Source of the DNA: Syncephalis plumigaleata
Taxonomy: Eukaryota > Zoopagomycota > Zoopagomycetes > Zoopagales > Piptocephalidaceae
NCBI GenBank assembly: GCA_025201365.1
Contig: JAIXMF010000005.1
Coordinates: 1,116,001 to 1,180,000, forward strand
Direction of reading: 5' to 3'
DNA: 64,000 nt
Shown piece after piece: positions 1-10,814 of the stretch. Every line of letters begins with the position of its first letter. Within the stretch, counting starts at the first letter, position 1. The position numbers and the translations under genes were made by a program. The notes beneath the pieces were generated by a model. The model saw nothing but the letters and a program-made list of their open reading frames with translations, searched no databases and was not told where the DNA came from.

Positions 1-1
1 G

Positions 2-406
2 CCACCATTATCACCGTGTACCAACAACCATGCACATGTGTCTATTCAATCGGAATCACCTACCAATACTACAACTAGATTGCCTCGTTATGCAAGAACA
101 CTCGAACCGTATCGCTGTCATGCAACCATTATCGTGTATGGTGATCGTGTAAAGTCGGTGGTAGAGCAAATACGCGCCGAATACAGCAAAGTATCGATTT
201 CCTCTATGAAGAAAGCATCACATAATACCGTACCAAACATGCAGGAACATGTGTGGGCAGTATCTGATACTCGCGATAAAGCTGGTGTCATCTTACGTGC
301 CGCATCAACTACCACTGAATACATGCGTCTATGGATGCGTGGCCTACTACGTGATATAGAACCCATATGTGGTGACTTGGTTTACGAGCGTGTTTTTACA
401 TCATGA
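2..406 (+). CDS. UreD-like urease accessory protein, C-terminal part
   Basis: The frame is open from the window edge to a stop at 404-406, so this is the last ~134 residues of a longer gene. I read it as the C-terminal part of UreD/UreH, the chaperone that with UreF and UreG loads nickel into urease. What is seen: a CHATIIVYGDRV segment followed by a helix (VVEQIRAEYSKV), then AGVILRAASTTTEYMRLW and a final LVYERVF. This order of a strand and then 'gvvlRvAg.tTE.vr.wl ... Y...F' is how fungal UreD proteins end. The assignment rests on remembered family pattern, not on a search. No other urease gene is in the window. The N-terminus and any introns lie outside. Confidence 0.5.
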   Translation, partial: PPLSPCTNNHAHVSIQSESPTNTTTRLPRYARTLEPYRCHATIIVYGDRVKSVVEQIRAEYSKVSISSMKKASHNTVPNMQEHVWAVSDTRDKAGVILRAASTTTEYMRLWMRGLLRDIEPICGDLVYERVFTS

Positions 407-442
407 TTGTTTTTATAGTCAAGCATGCTATCAACACTAGAC

Positions 443-445
443 ATG

Positions 446-488
<43 letters not shown>
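443..488. repeat. (AC)n-(AT)n compound microsatellite
   Basis: About eight AC units run directly into about thirteen AT units, in the short 3' spacer between the UreD-like gene and BUD20. Confidence 0.9.
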
Positions 489-645
489 GCTTTTCATTAT
501 TCAGTATCATTTCTATCATTTTCATAGCAATATAAAACATTGTTCTTTGCATTCCTATTAACATGATAAGCAACTGTACTATCTCAATGATATTTGAAAT
601 GATGATAATAAGCCTATATTTTCTTGTTCATACTAATATTTTATA

Positions 646-1249
646 CTAATCTAGTGCCATCACTGTTCTCTGTGCATTTGTAGATGTTGCTGCTGTCGAA
701 CTGGCAGTTACACTCGTTGGACGACGATTTTCCGTTGTTAATCCAACTGCTGCTTCTGCTTCGGCTTGCGTATACGGTTCATCCTTCAATTCACGTAACC
801 TAACAATGACATGTCACATTAATAACTATGCATTAGCATATAAATAATAGCAAGTAATTACCGTTTCTTATGTGCCTTGCTTTTCAAATGAACATCCATG
901 GCACTTGTCGAAATAAAGTATCGACTATTTTATTCATATGATTCATATGTATTAGTTGTCTATCTCTACTACTACATGCCGCACTACACTTACCTGCACT
1001 CTACGCAGTAGAACTGGCCTAGACCTGGAAGATCAGCGTCAATTGGCTGAGCTTTGAACTTCTCGACGTTTTCCGGTCGTAAATCATCGTGAATCTGGTC
1101 TAAATGTAATTCATTTCAAGTCAAGGTCATTACCAATAAACATAGTCAGGCTAAGCATAAAGGATATCTTTCGTTCGTCGACGAGTGCGATGCGCCTTCT
1201 TAATAGCCTTGTTGTTCTTGTGAACACGCGAACGACGTTGTGGTGGCAT
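646..1249 (-). CDS. BUD20: Bud20/ZNF593 pre-60S shuttling factor
   Basis: Four exons (1168-1249, 994-1105, 862-924, 646-799) sum to 411 bases, 136 residues, typical for the family. Bud20 is a C2H2 zinc-finger protein that rides late pre-60S particles out of the nucleus. The N-terminus is basic ([14 protein letters not shown]), followed by [16 protein letters not shown], a single zinc finger (CVEC, then HLKSKAH) with DUF-type spacing, and the conserved tail [18 protein letters not shown]. The first intron (1106-1167) is not GT-AG: it begins ATATCCTTT and ends AC, and only this AT-AC boundary restores the family sequence K-D-L-D-Q-I. The other introns are GT-AG of 62-69 bases. Family and exon model are both firm. 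Confidence 0.9.
1106..1167 (-). other. U12-type AT-AC intron in BUD20
   Basis: Read on the minus strand, the intron starts ATATCCTTT (perfect minor-spliceosome 5' site), has ACCTTGACT as a near-perfect branch site about 15 bases from the end, and ends TTAC. Splicing joins AAAG to ATTTAGAC, giving K-D-L-D in frame. Without splicing the frame meets a stop within six codons. Confidence 0.85.
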
Positions 1250-1592
1250 ATTACTGGGACGAGATTTAAAGAAGGAAAAAAAAGTAATGAAAAAAAAAGA
1301 AAATTCCACCACAGAGTTGTGCCTATTAATAATGAACATCTATAATTAACTCATTCAGCATTCATTATCTACAGTCACACATACATTCTCTCTTTATTCA
1401 TTTACTTGCAATCTAGATGCATTAGATACAAGTTATTAGATTGTAAGTAGTATAGTGTCAAATATAAATTATGATCATTGAATCAACAAGTAGTAAACAA
1501 TAATGCGTATGCGTATGCGTATGAGATATGTTTATTTCGATACAGTTTAGATGTGCAGATATATTTGCTATGTGCGTGTGTTTGCATAACAG
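1250..1592. other. Intergenic, BUD20 5' side to kinase 3' end
   Basis: No gene seen. Includes the BUD20 promoter/5' UTR and a short GCGTAT tandem near 1504-1524. Otherwise AT-rich. Confidence 0.6.
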
Positions 1593-4299
1593 TTATAATG
1601 AACCACACTCATGATTATCATGAATTCGATGAGACATGGAATGTTTTGTAGTCTCAACAGCATCTGTAGGCAATCCTCCTCCATAGTGTCGCTTTGCAAG
1701 CATCGTGTACTCTTGTCCTATCTCCTGCGATGGTGGCAAGTCCCCTTCCTGGAGTAGCATGAGTTCCGAGTTGAGTCGCTTGAAAGTTGGATCGGTCGTT
1801 TTTGTGGCATGACTGTCGGAATGTTGACATTGTACGGTGGACGCTCTCACCGGTTGACTCGCCAGATTGTGCTTGGATCGTTTTGGTTGTGGTGGTGCTT
1901 GCGATGCAGTATCCGGCTGTTTTCGTTGTGTCTGCGTTAGAATGATATCGCCCATTGGCGTGGACTGCGTGTCTAATTCATTACTGAATCGTTTTCGCAT
2001 TTCGTATTCATCGCATTTTATCCATGGATCATCCAGTGCCTGATGGACGGTGTAGCGTGTTTTTCTATTCAGATCGAGTAGATGCGATATAAATAGTTTG
2101 GCTACATATAATCGTTAGCAGGTGATTTAGGTATACGATAAAGCATAGATTGTCTACTACTTACCTTCTTCCGATACACCTATCCAGTCTTCTTCTATAA
2201 ACACTAGATCCTCTGTAAGGATATGTATCAATAGTTCCTCCGGTCCTTCTTTTTCCGCACAATAGGGCACGGTAGCTAGTGATGCATCATCGTATTAAAC
2301 GATTACTTTGTCTAAATAAACATTACGCTTACGCATTAACAACTTACCCGATAGCAATATGTAGAGAATGACGCCTATACTCCACATGTCGACCTCTTTC
2401 CCGTAGCCTTCCTCCGTGTAATTCAGTTGAAGTAATCTTTCAGCCGAGGCTTTGTTTATCTTTAGCAGTTTCTCGTATACCGCCTTCATGCTAGACTTTC
2501 TCAACAACACATCCGGCGCTAAATAATGCTGCGTGCCACACATTGTTTTCTGGTAGATGGCATTTTGCGTAAGGAATCGTGCCATACCAAAGTCAGAGAG
2601 TAACACGCGTGGATACTCCTCTTCTTGTACGAGTAGTACATTCTCTGGCTAGAAAAGAATGGTTAATTTCATCAACAAATACCAAATTGAGCATGCTTAC
2701 TTTCAAGTCTATCGATAGTGTCAACACATAGTCAAGTTAGCATAGTTTATAGATCATAGGCAAATGAAGAAACTACTTACCACGATGAATGATATTAAGA
2801 TCATGTAAATGCTAGTAATTTACATATTTCTTGTTAGTGCATTCGCGTTATACAATCATACGTTGTCTACCTTAATCCCGTGTAATATCTGGAAGATAAT
2901 GTATTTTGCCTTTATCTCGGGTAGTTTCGATTGTTTACTGAAATACTCGAATAGATCACCTCCTGCCGCGTATTGCATCATAATGTAAATGCAATTCTCT
3001 GTCTCGGCCATTTCATAGAACTTGACTATATTCGGATGTCCCTTTGCTATGCGTAGTGTTTTCATCTCTTCAAAGTAATTGGTTCCATGCTTTGTACGCG
3101 TACTATTATGCAATGCATTCTTCTTGCAAACTTTCATTGCTACGCGTGTTCTAGTTGATTTACACAGACCTAGGTAAACACTAGCAAATGTGCCACTATA
3201 CGTAATTATCATAATTAAGCATATATGTCTATTAGTTACGATATGTCAATACAATGATAGTGATGATGCTCTTACTATCCCAATCGTTTCGATGACAAGC
3301 GATACTTGTAGCCTACTTTCTATAGGTGAAATAGCAAATAATAAGAATAGTAGTAGTAGTAGTAGTAGTTAGCATGATGCTACATACCATCAGCTACATG
3401 CTTACCTCGTAGTAATCCTTGCTCGAGTCCACCGCTTGTGTTGGATCTACTGCCGTGACAAAGAACTTGAATTCCACTACAAGTCATCAATTAGTAATCG
3501 CTAGTTGTTAACTTGTTCATTCAATATTTACCCTTGGAGTTATAGGCACTCAAAGTGTCACCGGGTCGAACGATAATCTCATCACCTTTATCGAATCTCG
3601 TATTGTTCCCTATACTATGCTTAGTACAATTGCTTTCGTATGAGATGATCCCACTTACACATGGTACCATTAGCACTATGATCCTGTAGAGTGTCATGCG
3701 TGTAAATGAATTAGCTAGTTAGGCAGTCAGTAATAATACTAATATAAATAACTTACAACACAAATGACCAGATCGCCTATCTATTATTTCCAGTATAGAT
3801 TTAACAATGTTAGCTGGATAGTAACGTGTATCAATACATCTACTCTACCATATATACTCGAAACTGCTTCTTTGAAACGTAAGGCTCCTGTAGAACGTAA
3901 TCACTAATGTAATACGTTAGTGCACAGCTAGCATATTCAGTATTAGAGCCTACCAATGCTGGTCGCGACCTACACATATCTCACTATCCTCATACAGCAG
4001 TATATCTAATGGATGCATACATGCATTCATTCATTAATAGCTAATAATTCGATGATGATATTATGCATAGAAACTTGGCATAGCTGCTTACGTGTTTTCT
4101 GTTTGTCCGAAACCTCAAACCAGCCATAGAGTCGTTCACGCTGCTCCTCGCTTAGTGTTGCCCATTGACGAGGTACCTGGCTGTATTGCTGCGATGGCGT
4201 TTGGTCACAAGGATTTAACGAGAGAATCTGGGTCGCTTGTTCATTGTCGTCCTCTTCCGCCGCCGATTGCGATTGAGAAAACTCTGATATTTTTTGCAT
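1593..4299 (-). CDS. CHK2/RAD53-type checkpoint kinase (FHA + kinase)
   Basis: Multi-exon gene for a DNA-damage effector kinase. The N-terminal exon (start chosen at MQKISEF, 4299) is an SQ/TQ cluster (SQSQ, ATQ, PSQ, YSQ), the kind of ATM/ATR target found in CHK2 and RAD53. It is followed by an FHA domain (RLYGWFEV, then SKKQF, NGT and a D-E-I-I-V-RPGD segment). The kinase has a P-loop LGYGTFASVYLG, AMKV lysine, HRDLKPEN across three exons, DFGMARF, a CGTQHYLAPDV activation segment and DMWSIGVILYILLSG. Between APDV and the DMWS helix sits an insertion of ~35 residues, longer than in CHK2. The C-terminal ~130 residues are low complexity with a PKRSKHN basic patch and further TQ sites. An 8-base exon lies at 2701-2708. 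Whether it is the RAD53, DUN1 or CHK2 ortholog cannot be told by eye; one FHA favours CHK2-like. Confidence 0.85.
2701..2708 (-). other. 8-nt microexon in kinase catalytic loop
   Basis: The exon ACTTGAAA lies between acceptor CGATAG and donor GTAAGC. It completes the codons of D-L-K in HRDLKPEN, joining the exon at 2781-2811 (ending ATTCATCGTG) to the exon that starts with CCAGAGAAT just upstream of 2650. All three pieces are needed for the invariant catalytic motif. Confidence 0.85.
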
Positions 4300-4610
4300 T
4301 TTACAAGGGGTAATGCAAACAGGTGAGTAAGTATGCAAGTGTGGAGCGGCGTTTGTTCAGTTAGGAGAAGGAAACAAAAAAGAAATATTGTAATTCAGAG
4401 TTGTGTGAGCTACACGACGAGCATTTAATTGATGGCGAAGGAAAGGGAGGGGAAAAAGAGACGCGCCAATTGAGCATAATTAATTATTAAAATAACGCGC
4501 GTTACTATGACTCATTTTTGTTACTTGATTGGAAATGGAAATCTACTCGAATAAGCATAAGCGTAAGCATCGATGACACATTCTATGCTATTCTTATTTA
4601 TTACTAATTG
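4300..4610. promoter_or_regulatory. Kinase 5' flank
   Basis: 311 bases without a gene between the kinase start and the BMT6 stop. GA-rich (GGAAAGGGAGGGG near 4439) and contains ACGCGCGTT near 4494, resembling but not identical to an MCB-type ACGCGT cell-cycle element. No TATA box is obvious. Confidence 0.35.
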
Positions 4611-5941
4611 TTACAAACGACGATAAAGACGAATAAAATAGCGCATATTATTCAATTCAAGCGGATAATTCGACTGTTTCGGATATCGATACCACTCGCT
4701 GTCCTCGCTTATAATTGGTTCAAAGTAAGCGTGTAGTGCATCGAATATCGTATAGATCATATAGGTACGCTGGCCCACTTTAAGATTAGAGAATGAACCG
4801 GCTGAATCCACGAGCTAGATAATGGCAATGGAGCATGTCTCAGTATAGTTCATACTTATAGGATACGCGTGATACTTACTAGAAAATGCGCACCTGATCG
4901 TAGACGTGTCACTAACGACTGGACGAGTTTCATCGCCTGTTGTTTATCGGTGAACAGTTCATTCATGACGAACATGGCCGTGACAAGATCGGCTCGTTCG
5001 AATTCAGCACAAATGGCTGCTTTATCGGCTTCCGTTTCAGCATCCGTTTGCTTTGGATGCTCCATGTCTGTAGTATTGCTGGGCTTGTCTTCCTCATTGC
5101 TAGCATGTCCAACTAGGTTCAATACGTTTCCTTGCGAGAATTCGCATTTAAACCGATCAACGGGTATTGACCATTTGTTACGTGCGGTCGATTCAATCTG
5201 CTGAATAACTTGACGCCAATCTGCGATATCCTGCATGTGCAACGTTACCTGCGGTACAGTTTCTATCGATTCCTTCTCTTTTTCATTGTTCTCTTCATTC
5301 GAGACTGATGGCTGCTTTGTAGCTTCTGTAGATTCAGTCGAGATGGGTCTACCCTTTTGATCCACATGTTTTACATGTACAATAGCTGCCATCATAGCTG
5401 CCAGTTCACTGCCTGCTCCGGCACCTAGCGCGTATATCCGAGTATTACCGGCAAGCAAGGCCAGTAATGCTGGATGCTGCGTAAACATATGATAATAGCA
5501 TAATGCTCGACCGGGTACATATCGTGCCGCGTAGACTGGTAGATGAGCAGGTTCCGAAAATACTGCATTGTAGTCACGCATGTAGAAATACGCTTTGATT
5601 TGTTGTAAACGTGCATCGAAATCCGTCGCGCCAAATGTATCCTGTAATGCCACTCGTAGCATGTCAAGTATAGCTATAGAACAGCAAGGTGCATTAGTAT
5701 CCAATTCTACTCTTTCGTCATTGTATAAATTACATTGATGCGGATCTCGACCCAGTTCTTTCGGTGTTTTACTACCAAGTAACGCTATCCGTTCTATTGG
5801 TGTTTTCCGTTTTATTTGACCATTTGATGTTGATGTCGATTGTGTATTAGTCGACTTGTTCCTTGACTTATCACTCGATCTATCATGTTTCTGCTTGTCG
5901 GTCGTGCTCGTTCTCGACGAGTTGGACGATTTCTTTGGCAT
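4611..5941 (-). CDS. BMT6: 25S rRNA uridine-N3 methyltransferase, Bmt6 type
   Basis: Two exons (4880-5941 and 4611-4814, intron 65 bases) give 421 residues. Bmt6 methylates a uridine of 25S rRNA in the nucleolus with S-adenosylmethionine. The sequence shows a Lys/Ser-rich basic N-terminus (PKKSSNSSRT), a helical region with AYFYMRDYNAVF and PGRALCYYHMF, then the SAM-binding strand YALGAGAGSELAAMMAA. Downstream come MQDIADW, LVTAMFVMNELF, GAHFL-LVDSAGSFSNLKVG and the C-terminal SEWYRYP..YPLELNNMRYFIRLYRR, all hallmarks of the fungal family. Start set at the second Met (MPKKSSN); an upstream Met at 5980 adds 13 residues. It is nearly head-to-head with the TMEM70-like gene, so a shared promoter of ~120 bases is likely. 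Confidence 0.8.
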
Positions 5942-6063
5942 AGTATTGCTTCCTAATGAGCTAAACGCACTTCCTACCACTACTGGTCGAGGTTTGTAAT
6001 AAATTGTATCGAAAAAAGTAGAAAAAAGATTTAGATTTTATTTACCTTTTTCATTGTGTTAGT

Positions 6064-6914
6064 ATGTTTTACCATAGCTCATTTTGCAGAGTGGCGCGCT
6101 TTACTAGTGCTTCGCCTACTATTCGCACTACTACTCGTCTACTAGGCGTGGCTTCTACGTGGCCTGTAGTGGGATTACTCGACAAAAGCGTTGTACAGTT
6201 ATATAGACGAGAGTATGCCACTCGATCCCGTGTCGCTTCCCTCTCGACAACCGAGAAAAAACCCACCTTGCGCACGCTTATTTATACGGGTGCCTTCGCT
6301 AGCGTTATTCGCGCGTACAAAGCAACAGCCTCTATGTTCAGTGTCTGCGCGGTTATCGTCGTGCCCACTCTACTCGCGTATGGACACGATCCCTATGTGA
6401 CCGCCACTCTTGGTAAGTCGAACACTTGTCCTATTACCGCGATACTCGTGCGCTTACCCTCCATCATGTACTACGGTATTTAGCGGGCGTGTCAGCACTA
6501 ATGCCTCTCACGCTAATCCACTATATGACCGGCCCTTATGTTACGCATATGTATTTGCAAATACCAAAGAGTCAACCTAATATGAAGCCTGCCAAACTGG
6601 TTAGCGATACACATCCAATGGATTACACGCTCATACTGGAGACGTTAAACCTATTTGGCGGTCGACGCGAGCATCACGTTCCCGTATCGCAACTGGCTTG
6701 TTTATCCAAGCCGAATAAGCTACGCTATCTTAACTGGATTCGTACGGGTGTGTCTTCGGAAACACGCGTCGCTAAACAGTCGCGTCAACCTACGGGATTC
6801 TTTGTTGATCCCCTTGCGGCCAAGTCCACCGATAATATATTCAATCGAGTATACGAACGAGTACAACAGCAATCAGCATTGTCCTTGGCTGCATCAGTAC
6901 AGAACTCTACGTGA
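6064..6914 (+). CDS. TMEM70-like mitochondrial inner membrane protein
   Basis: Exons 6064-6412 and 6484-6914 encode 259 residues. TMEM70 helps assemble ATP synthase and complex I in animals. Visible features: an Arg/Ser/Thr-rich N-terminus without acids, as in a mitochondrial presequence; then TLIYTGAFASVIRAYKATA; a first membrane segment (CAVIVVPTLLAY); a short loop; a second membrane segment (AGVSALMPLTLIHYMTG); and PYVTHMYLQ after it. The 'IYtGpfa...k.fS.st' and 'lhyvt.pYV..ly' blocks around a helical hairpin match the family. The C-terminal matrix domain (YTLILETLNLFGGRREHHVP) is less conserved. The intron carries in-frame stops. Assigned by pattern only; TMEM186/TMEM223 relatives share the fold. 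Confidence 0.6.
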
Positions 6915-7407
6915 TTACCTTCTCTATGTGTTTACTTGATAATAATAATAATAATAACAGCAGCATTTATGATTGTTACTCTCATAACTATATTTTATTC
7001 GAATGAATAAGCGTTAGATATGCTATAATGTCAATTCATTTCTAGTATTCCTACAAGATAATAGGAATAAGCCATTGCAACTCGTATCAAATATATGTGA
7101 CATAATCAATGATAATGATGAACTGTTCTATCATGCCATTCGGAATGTTTAATTTCTACATCGTAAGAAAACCGTCAGAAGGAAAAATCTTGTATGTCGT
7201 CACCGATCATCATATCCAGAAATGTATCACATTTCTTTTCCTTCTCTCTTTCTTTTAAAGTGGTCAACGGCAAGTGAAGCGTTGCTTAGCAGAGTACACC
7301 TATCGAGAAGACAAATTTCCCGCGTTCTCCTGTCCATTTACCATACTGCTAATAGTGGTGTATAGTTCTTGCGGTGATTAAGAAGGCTACACATCTGCTT
7401 ATATGTT
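6915..7407. other. Intergenic / promoter of PS synthase
   Basis: 493 bases with no gene seen: the 3' end of the TMEM70-like gene with an (AAT)n run at 6939-6956, then the 5' flank of the next gene with a C/T-rich tract near 7236-7256. Confidence 0.5.
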
Positions 7408-9189
7408 ATGGCAATGCGCAAACGCGGTCAGAATCATTCTACGCAACAGCAGGAGTATGATGACACGAGCGATGCTTCGGTCATAACCGAATCTACAGAA
7501 GCGTCAATAACTACTGCTCGTCTCTTTAATCGTGACCATATCTTCACTAAACCTTTTGCCGATGAAATAGACGCTACCATTACATTTCTTTGTAAGTATC
7601 AAGTAGTTTAGTAACTGAAGCAGGATATACACTAATGAATATATGTTCATAGATAAGCCACATACCATATCATTGCTTATTCTAACCCTTGCAGTATTTG
7701 TTTATTTGGCCTTACTCACCGATGATGGAGACCGAGTAACCAATGTAAAACGGTAAGTGCACTGATATTATTGACCATTTTGCTATTGCATCATAAAAGA
7801 TATTTATTTTACTGTTTCCTCTTTTGCTACTAGTGGTATTATCATATGTAGTATTACATTTCTAGTCATTGGATTAATACAATTCAGAGATGGTCCATTC
7901 ATTCGTCCGCATCCTGCAGTATGGCGCATTTCTCTAGGCATTAGCGTACTTTACCAGATGTTTCTTACGTTCATTCTATTCCAAGTAGGTTACTAAATGA
8001 TTCTACATTTAATGTTGCCACTAATACTAGGATGATTGTAGAACAAAGATGATACACGCAAGCTATTCGCTTATATCTCGCCCGAGCTTGGTGTACCACT
8101 TCCCGAACGATCCTACGCAGACAATTGTGAAATAACCTGGGATAATATGCGTAATCAACTTGATATATTCGTGCTAGCTCATGCACTTGGTTGGTGGGCC
8201 AAATCTATTATTATTCGTGATTACACGTTTGCCTGGATGATGTCGGTATTCTTTGAGATTATGGAATACTCGTTGCAACATCAATTGCCTAATTTCGCCG
8301 AATGTTGGTGGGATCACGTAAGTAGTAGTTGATGTATAGAGTAAATGCAATTGGTTGCTAACCTACGATAACATAATAGTGGATTCTTGATGTCTTGGTT
8401 TGCAATTGGCTTGGCATATATTTAGGTATGAAGACGTGTCAGTACTTTGAAATGAAGGTCAGTACAATATGTATGCATATATGTATATATAATCATTCTG
8501 TCGACTAAATATCTTCATGTCTTCATATCGATGTAGGGCTACCGATGGGAGGGCATACGTGATATTCCCAAGTATTCGGGTAAAATGCGTCGTACTGTAC
8601 AGCAATTTACACCTCATAGTTGGACAAAGTTTGAATGGGGTGCTAATAAGAGCTTCAAACAGTTCAGTATGATGCTTGGCATATCAGCCATCGTGAGTTA
8701 CCTAACCGAATTATTAATACGACAATGTATTCTAATCACCATTACGTATCTTACTATTTAGTGGTTGGCCTGCGAGGTAAACGTCTTTTATCTTAAATAT
8801 CTGTTCTGGATTCCACCAGAACACTGGCTTGTAACATTCCGATTGGCCATCATGTTTGCATTCAGTGTACCATCCATGCGTGAAGTATACGAATTTGCAT
8901 CGAACAAGTAGGTTAAGCGTACATCTAACTAACTAACTAACTAATTAGCTAAATTACATTCTCGTTATTATTTAGGAATTGTAAACGACTCGGTTCACAT
9001 GCCTGGCTACAACTGGCCAACATTGCTACCGAGCTGCTTATCATTGTCAAGTACAGTAAGGGTGAATTCACAGAATCTGCTCCTACTAGTGTCATACTCT
9101 TCTGGTGTACCTTTATGTCAGCATTGGGCATCTATGCTTATTATCAATTTTGGTATCGACCTCATCAAGAGAGATTGAAATCTGAATAA
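7408..9189 (+). CDS. Phosphatidylserine synthase, base-exchange type
   Basis: A multi-exon gene for a polytopic ER membrane enzyme of the PTDSS1/2 family, which swaps the head group of phosphatidylcholine or phosphatidylethanolamine for serine. Motifs seen in order: RPHPAVWRISLGISVLYQMF, YADNCEITWDNMRNQLDIFV, LAHALGWWAKSIIIRDYTF, the strongly conserved [23 protein letters not shown] and LGIYLGMKTCQYFEM, then YRWEGI and QFTPHSWTKFEW. About eight or nine hydrophobic segments follow the usual pattern. It ends in a basic cytosolic tail. Most fungi make PS with the unrelated CDP-DAG enzyme Cho1, so this gene is a phylogenetic marker as well as a lipid enzyme. All exon junctions examined were GT-AG and in frame. 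Confidence 0.88.
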
Positions 9190-9255
9190 AATCACGTGGT
9201 TTATTAATGGAAACAACAGTTTTGTAATTAATGTGATAATTATTAATGTGTGATA

Positions 9256-9273
9256 TACACACACACACACACA
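9256..9273. repeat. (AC)n microsatellite
   Basis: About nine AC units in the short spacer between PS synthase and RPL26, possibly within the RPL26 promoter. Confidence 0.85.
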
Positions 9274-9391
9274 CCGCTCACCATCCACCCAAGAGTGACA
9301 CTGCCCGTCCCACTTGCAAACGGGCTCCTCCTCCTCTTCCATTTGGCAAAGAATCGCATTAGTCGCTATTCGCCAGTCGTAGCCTGTCGCG

Positions 9392-10494
9392 ATGAAGTTC
9401 AGCCAAGGTGCGCATTATATACATGGATGAATACATGATACTGTACATAGATAGATAGATAGATATCCAGATGGATGGATGGATGGATAGAAAGATGAAT
9501 ATCTAGATGGATGCATGGATATGTGTAGTATATGGAATACTTTATGTAGTTGGTTTAACATATTGTTGCCACTATTCAAGGATTCTATTATATACATATA
9601 TATCTACCTATATAACATACAACTACTACACGCTTATACGTAACAAACGATATAATACTAGTGTTGTAACACTATGCTACTACACTATTATAACCATCAT
9701 GGTTACTAGCGTATATTTTCATATACACTTATGAATATGGAATCACTGTAATCAGTGATTCTTACGTTCATTGGCCAATATTGCTATGAACAACACTCTT
9801 AAGCGTAGCAAGTAACTATTACTGTTATACTAGAGTTATTACGGGGTGACATATAAACCATAAGCATATTACTAACCCTAACTATTTTACGTTATTTTAT
9901 TAATAGACGTTTCCTCCTCGCGCCGCAAGTGCCGCAAGGCACATTTCTCGGCTCCATCTCACTTGCGCCACAAGATCATGAGCTCTCAGCTCTCCAAGGA
10001 TCTCCGTGAAAAGCACAACGTAAGTAGTTCTTGAATGATTGGCGATATTATCCAGATATTTTACTTATAACGCGTATCATCGTATACCTATATATATATA
10101 CAGGTTCGCTCCGTTCCTATTCGTGCTGACGATGAGGTCCAAGTTGTTCGCGGTACCTACAAGGGACGTGAAGGCAAGGTAGTGCAAGTCTACCGCAAGA
10201 AGTGGGTCATCCACATTGAGCGTGTCACTCGCGATAAGGTTAACGGTAAGATGATACGAACTAGTAATATGTTATATTGCTATGCTAGTTGATATACAAT
10301 GTAATTCATTTATCTAATGCTGTCTACTATGCTATTCTATTATGTGGCTTATGTCATTTCTAGGTGCCTCCATTCCAGTTGGTATCCACCCATCCAACGT
10401 GGTCATCACCAAATTGCACATGACCAAGGATCGTCAAACTGCTATTGAGCGTCGTGATCGCACCAAGTATGCCAAGGGCAAAGAATCTGCTTAA
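9392..10494 (+). CDS. RPL26: 60S ribosomal protein L26 (uL24)
   Basis: Four exons (9392-9407, 9907-10019, 10104-10245, 10364-10494) give 133 residues. The protein sits near the polypeptide exit tunnel of the large subunit. The sequence is immediately recognisable: [32 protein letters not shown], the KOW motif [54 protein letters not shown]. The first intron is 499 bases, several times the local norm, and follows only five codons. An early long intron is common in ribosomal protein genes and often holds transcriptional enhancers or snoRNAs, though none is evident here. It contains GATA/GGAT simple repeats at 9447-9485. Confidence 0.97.
9447..9485. repeat. GATA/GGAT tandem repeats in RPL26 intron 1
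   Basis: Runs of GATA and then GGAT units inside the first intron. Confidence 0.8.
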
Positions 10495-10814
10495 ATTTAT
10501 ATAAAGTGGATCTTATGATCATACATGCGTATATCACTCTACTCATTGTGTGTCTCTTTTGTTTGTCTTGTTGTTGTTGCCCTTGCTATTAACGATCGAT
10601 GAAATGAAGAACTGGCATTTATAGCCACATATACATATACATAGATAGATAGATATAAGAATGAATAGGGGATTGCCAGTACAAATTGTATTTAATCATA
10701 GAAATAGCTAGCTTATTTTCAATGAACACTTAGATAGCAACTAGTATATGTTGCATTTGTAATCTTCCTATTATTCTCCATACAGTCAGCGTCATCTATG
10801 GATATACATACGTA
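10495..10814. other. Convergent 3' spacer RPL26/ASF1
   Basis: 320 bases between two convergent stops. Contains a GATA tetranucleotide run near 10643-10654. No gene seen. Confidence 0.6.

Noticed and set aside
4869-5204. 111-codon plus-strand ORF
   Set aside because: It is antisense to the well-supported BMT6 coding exon.
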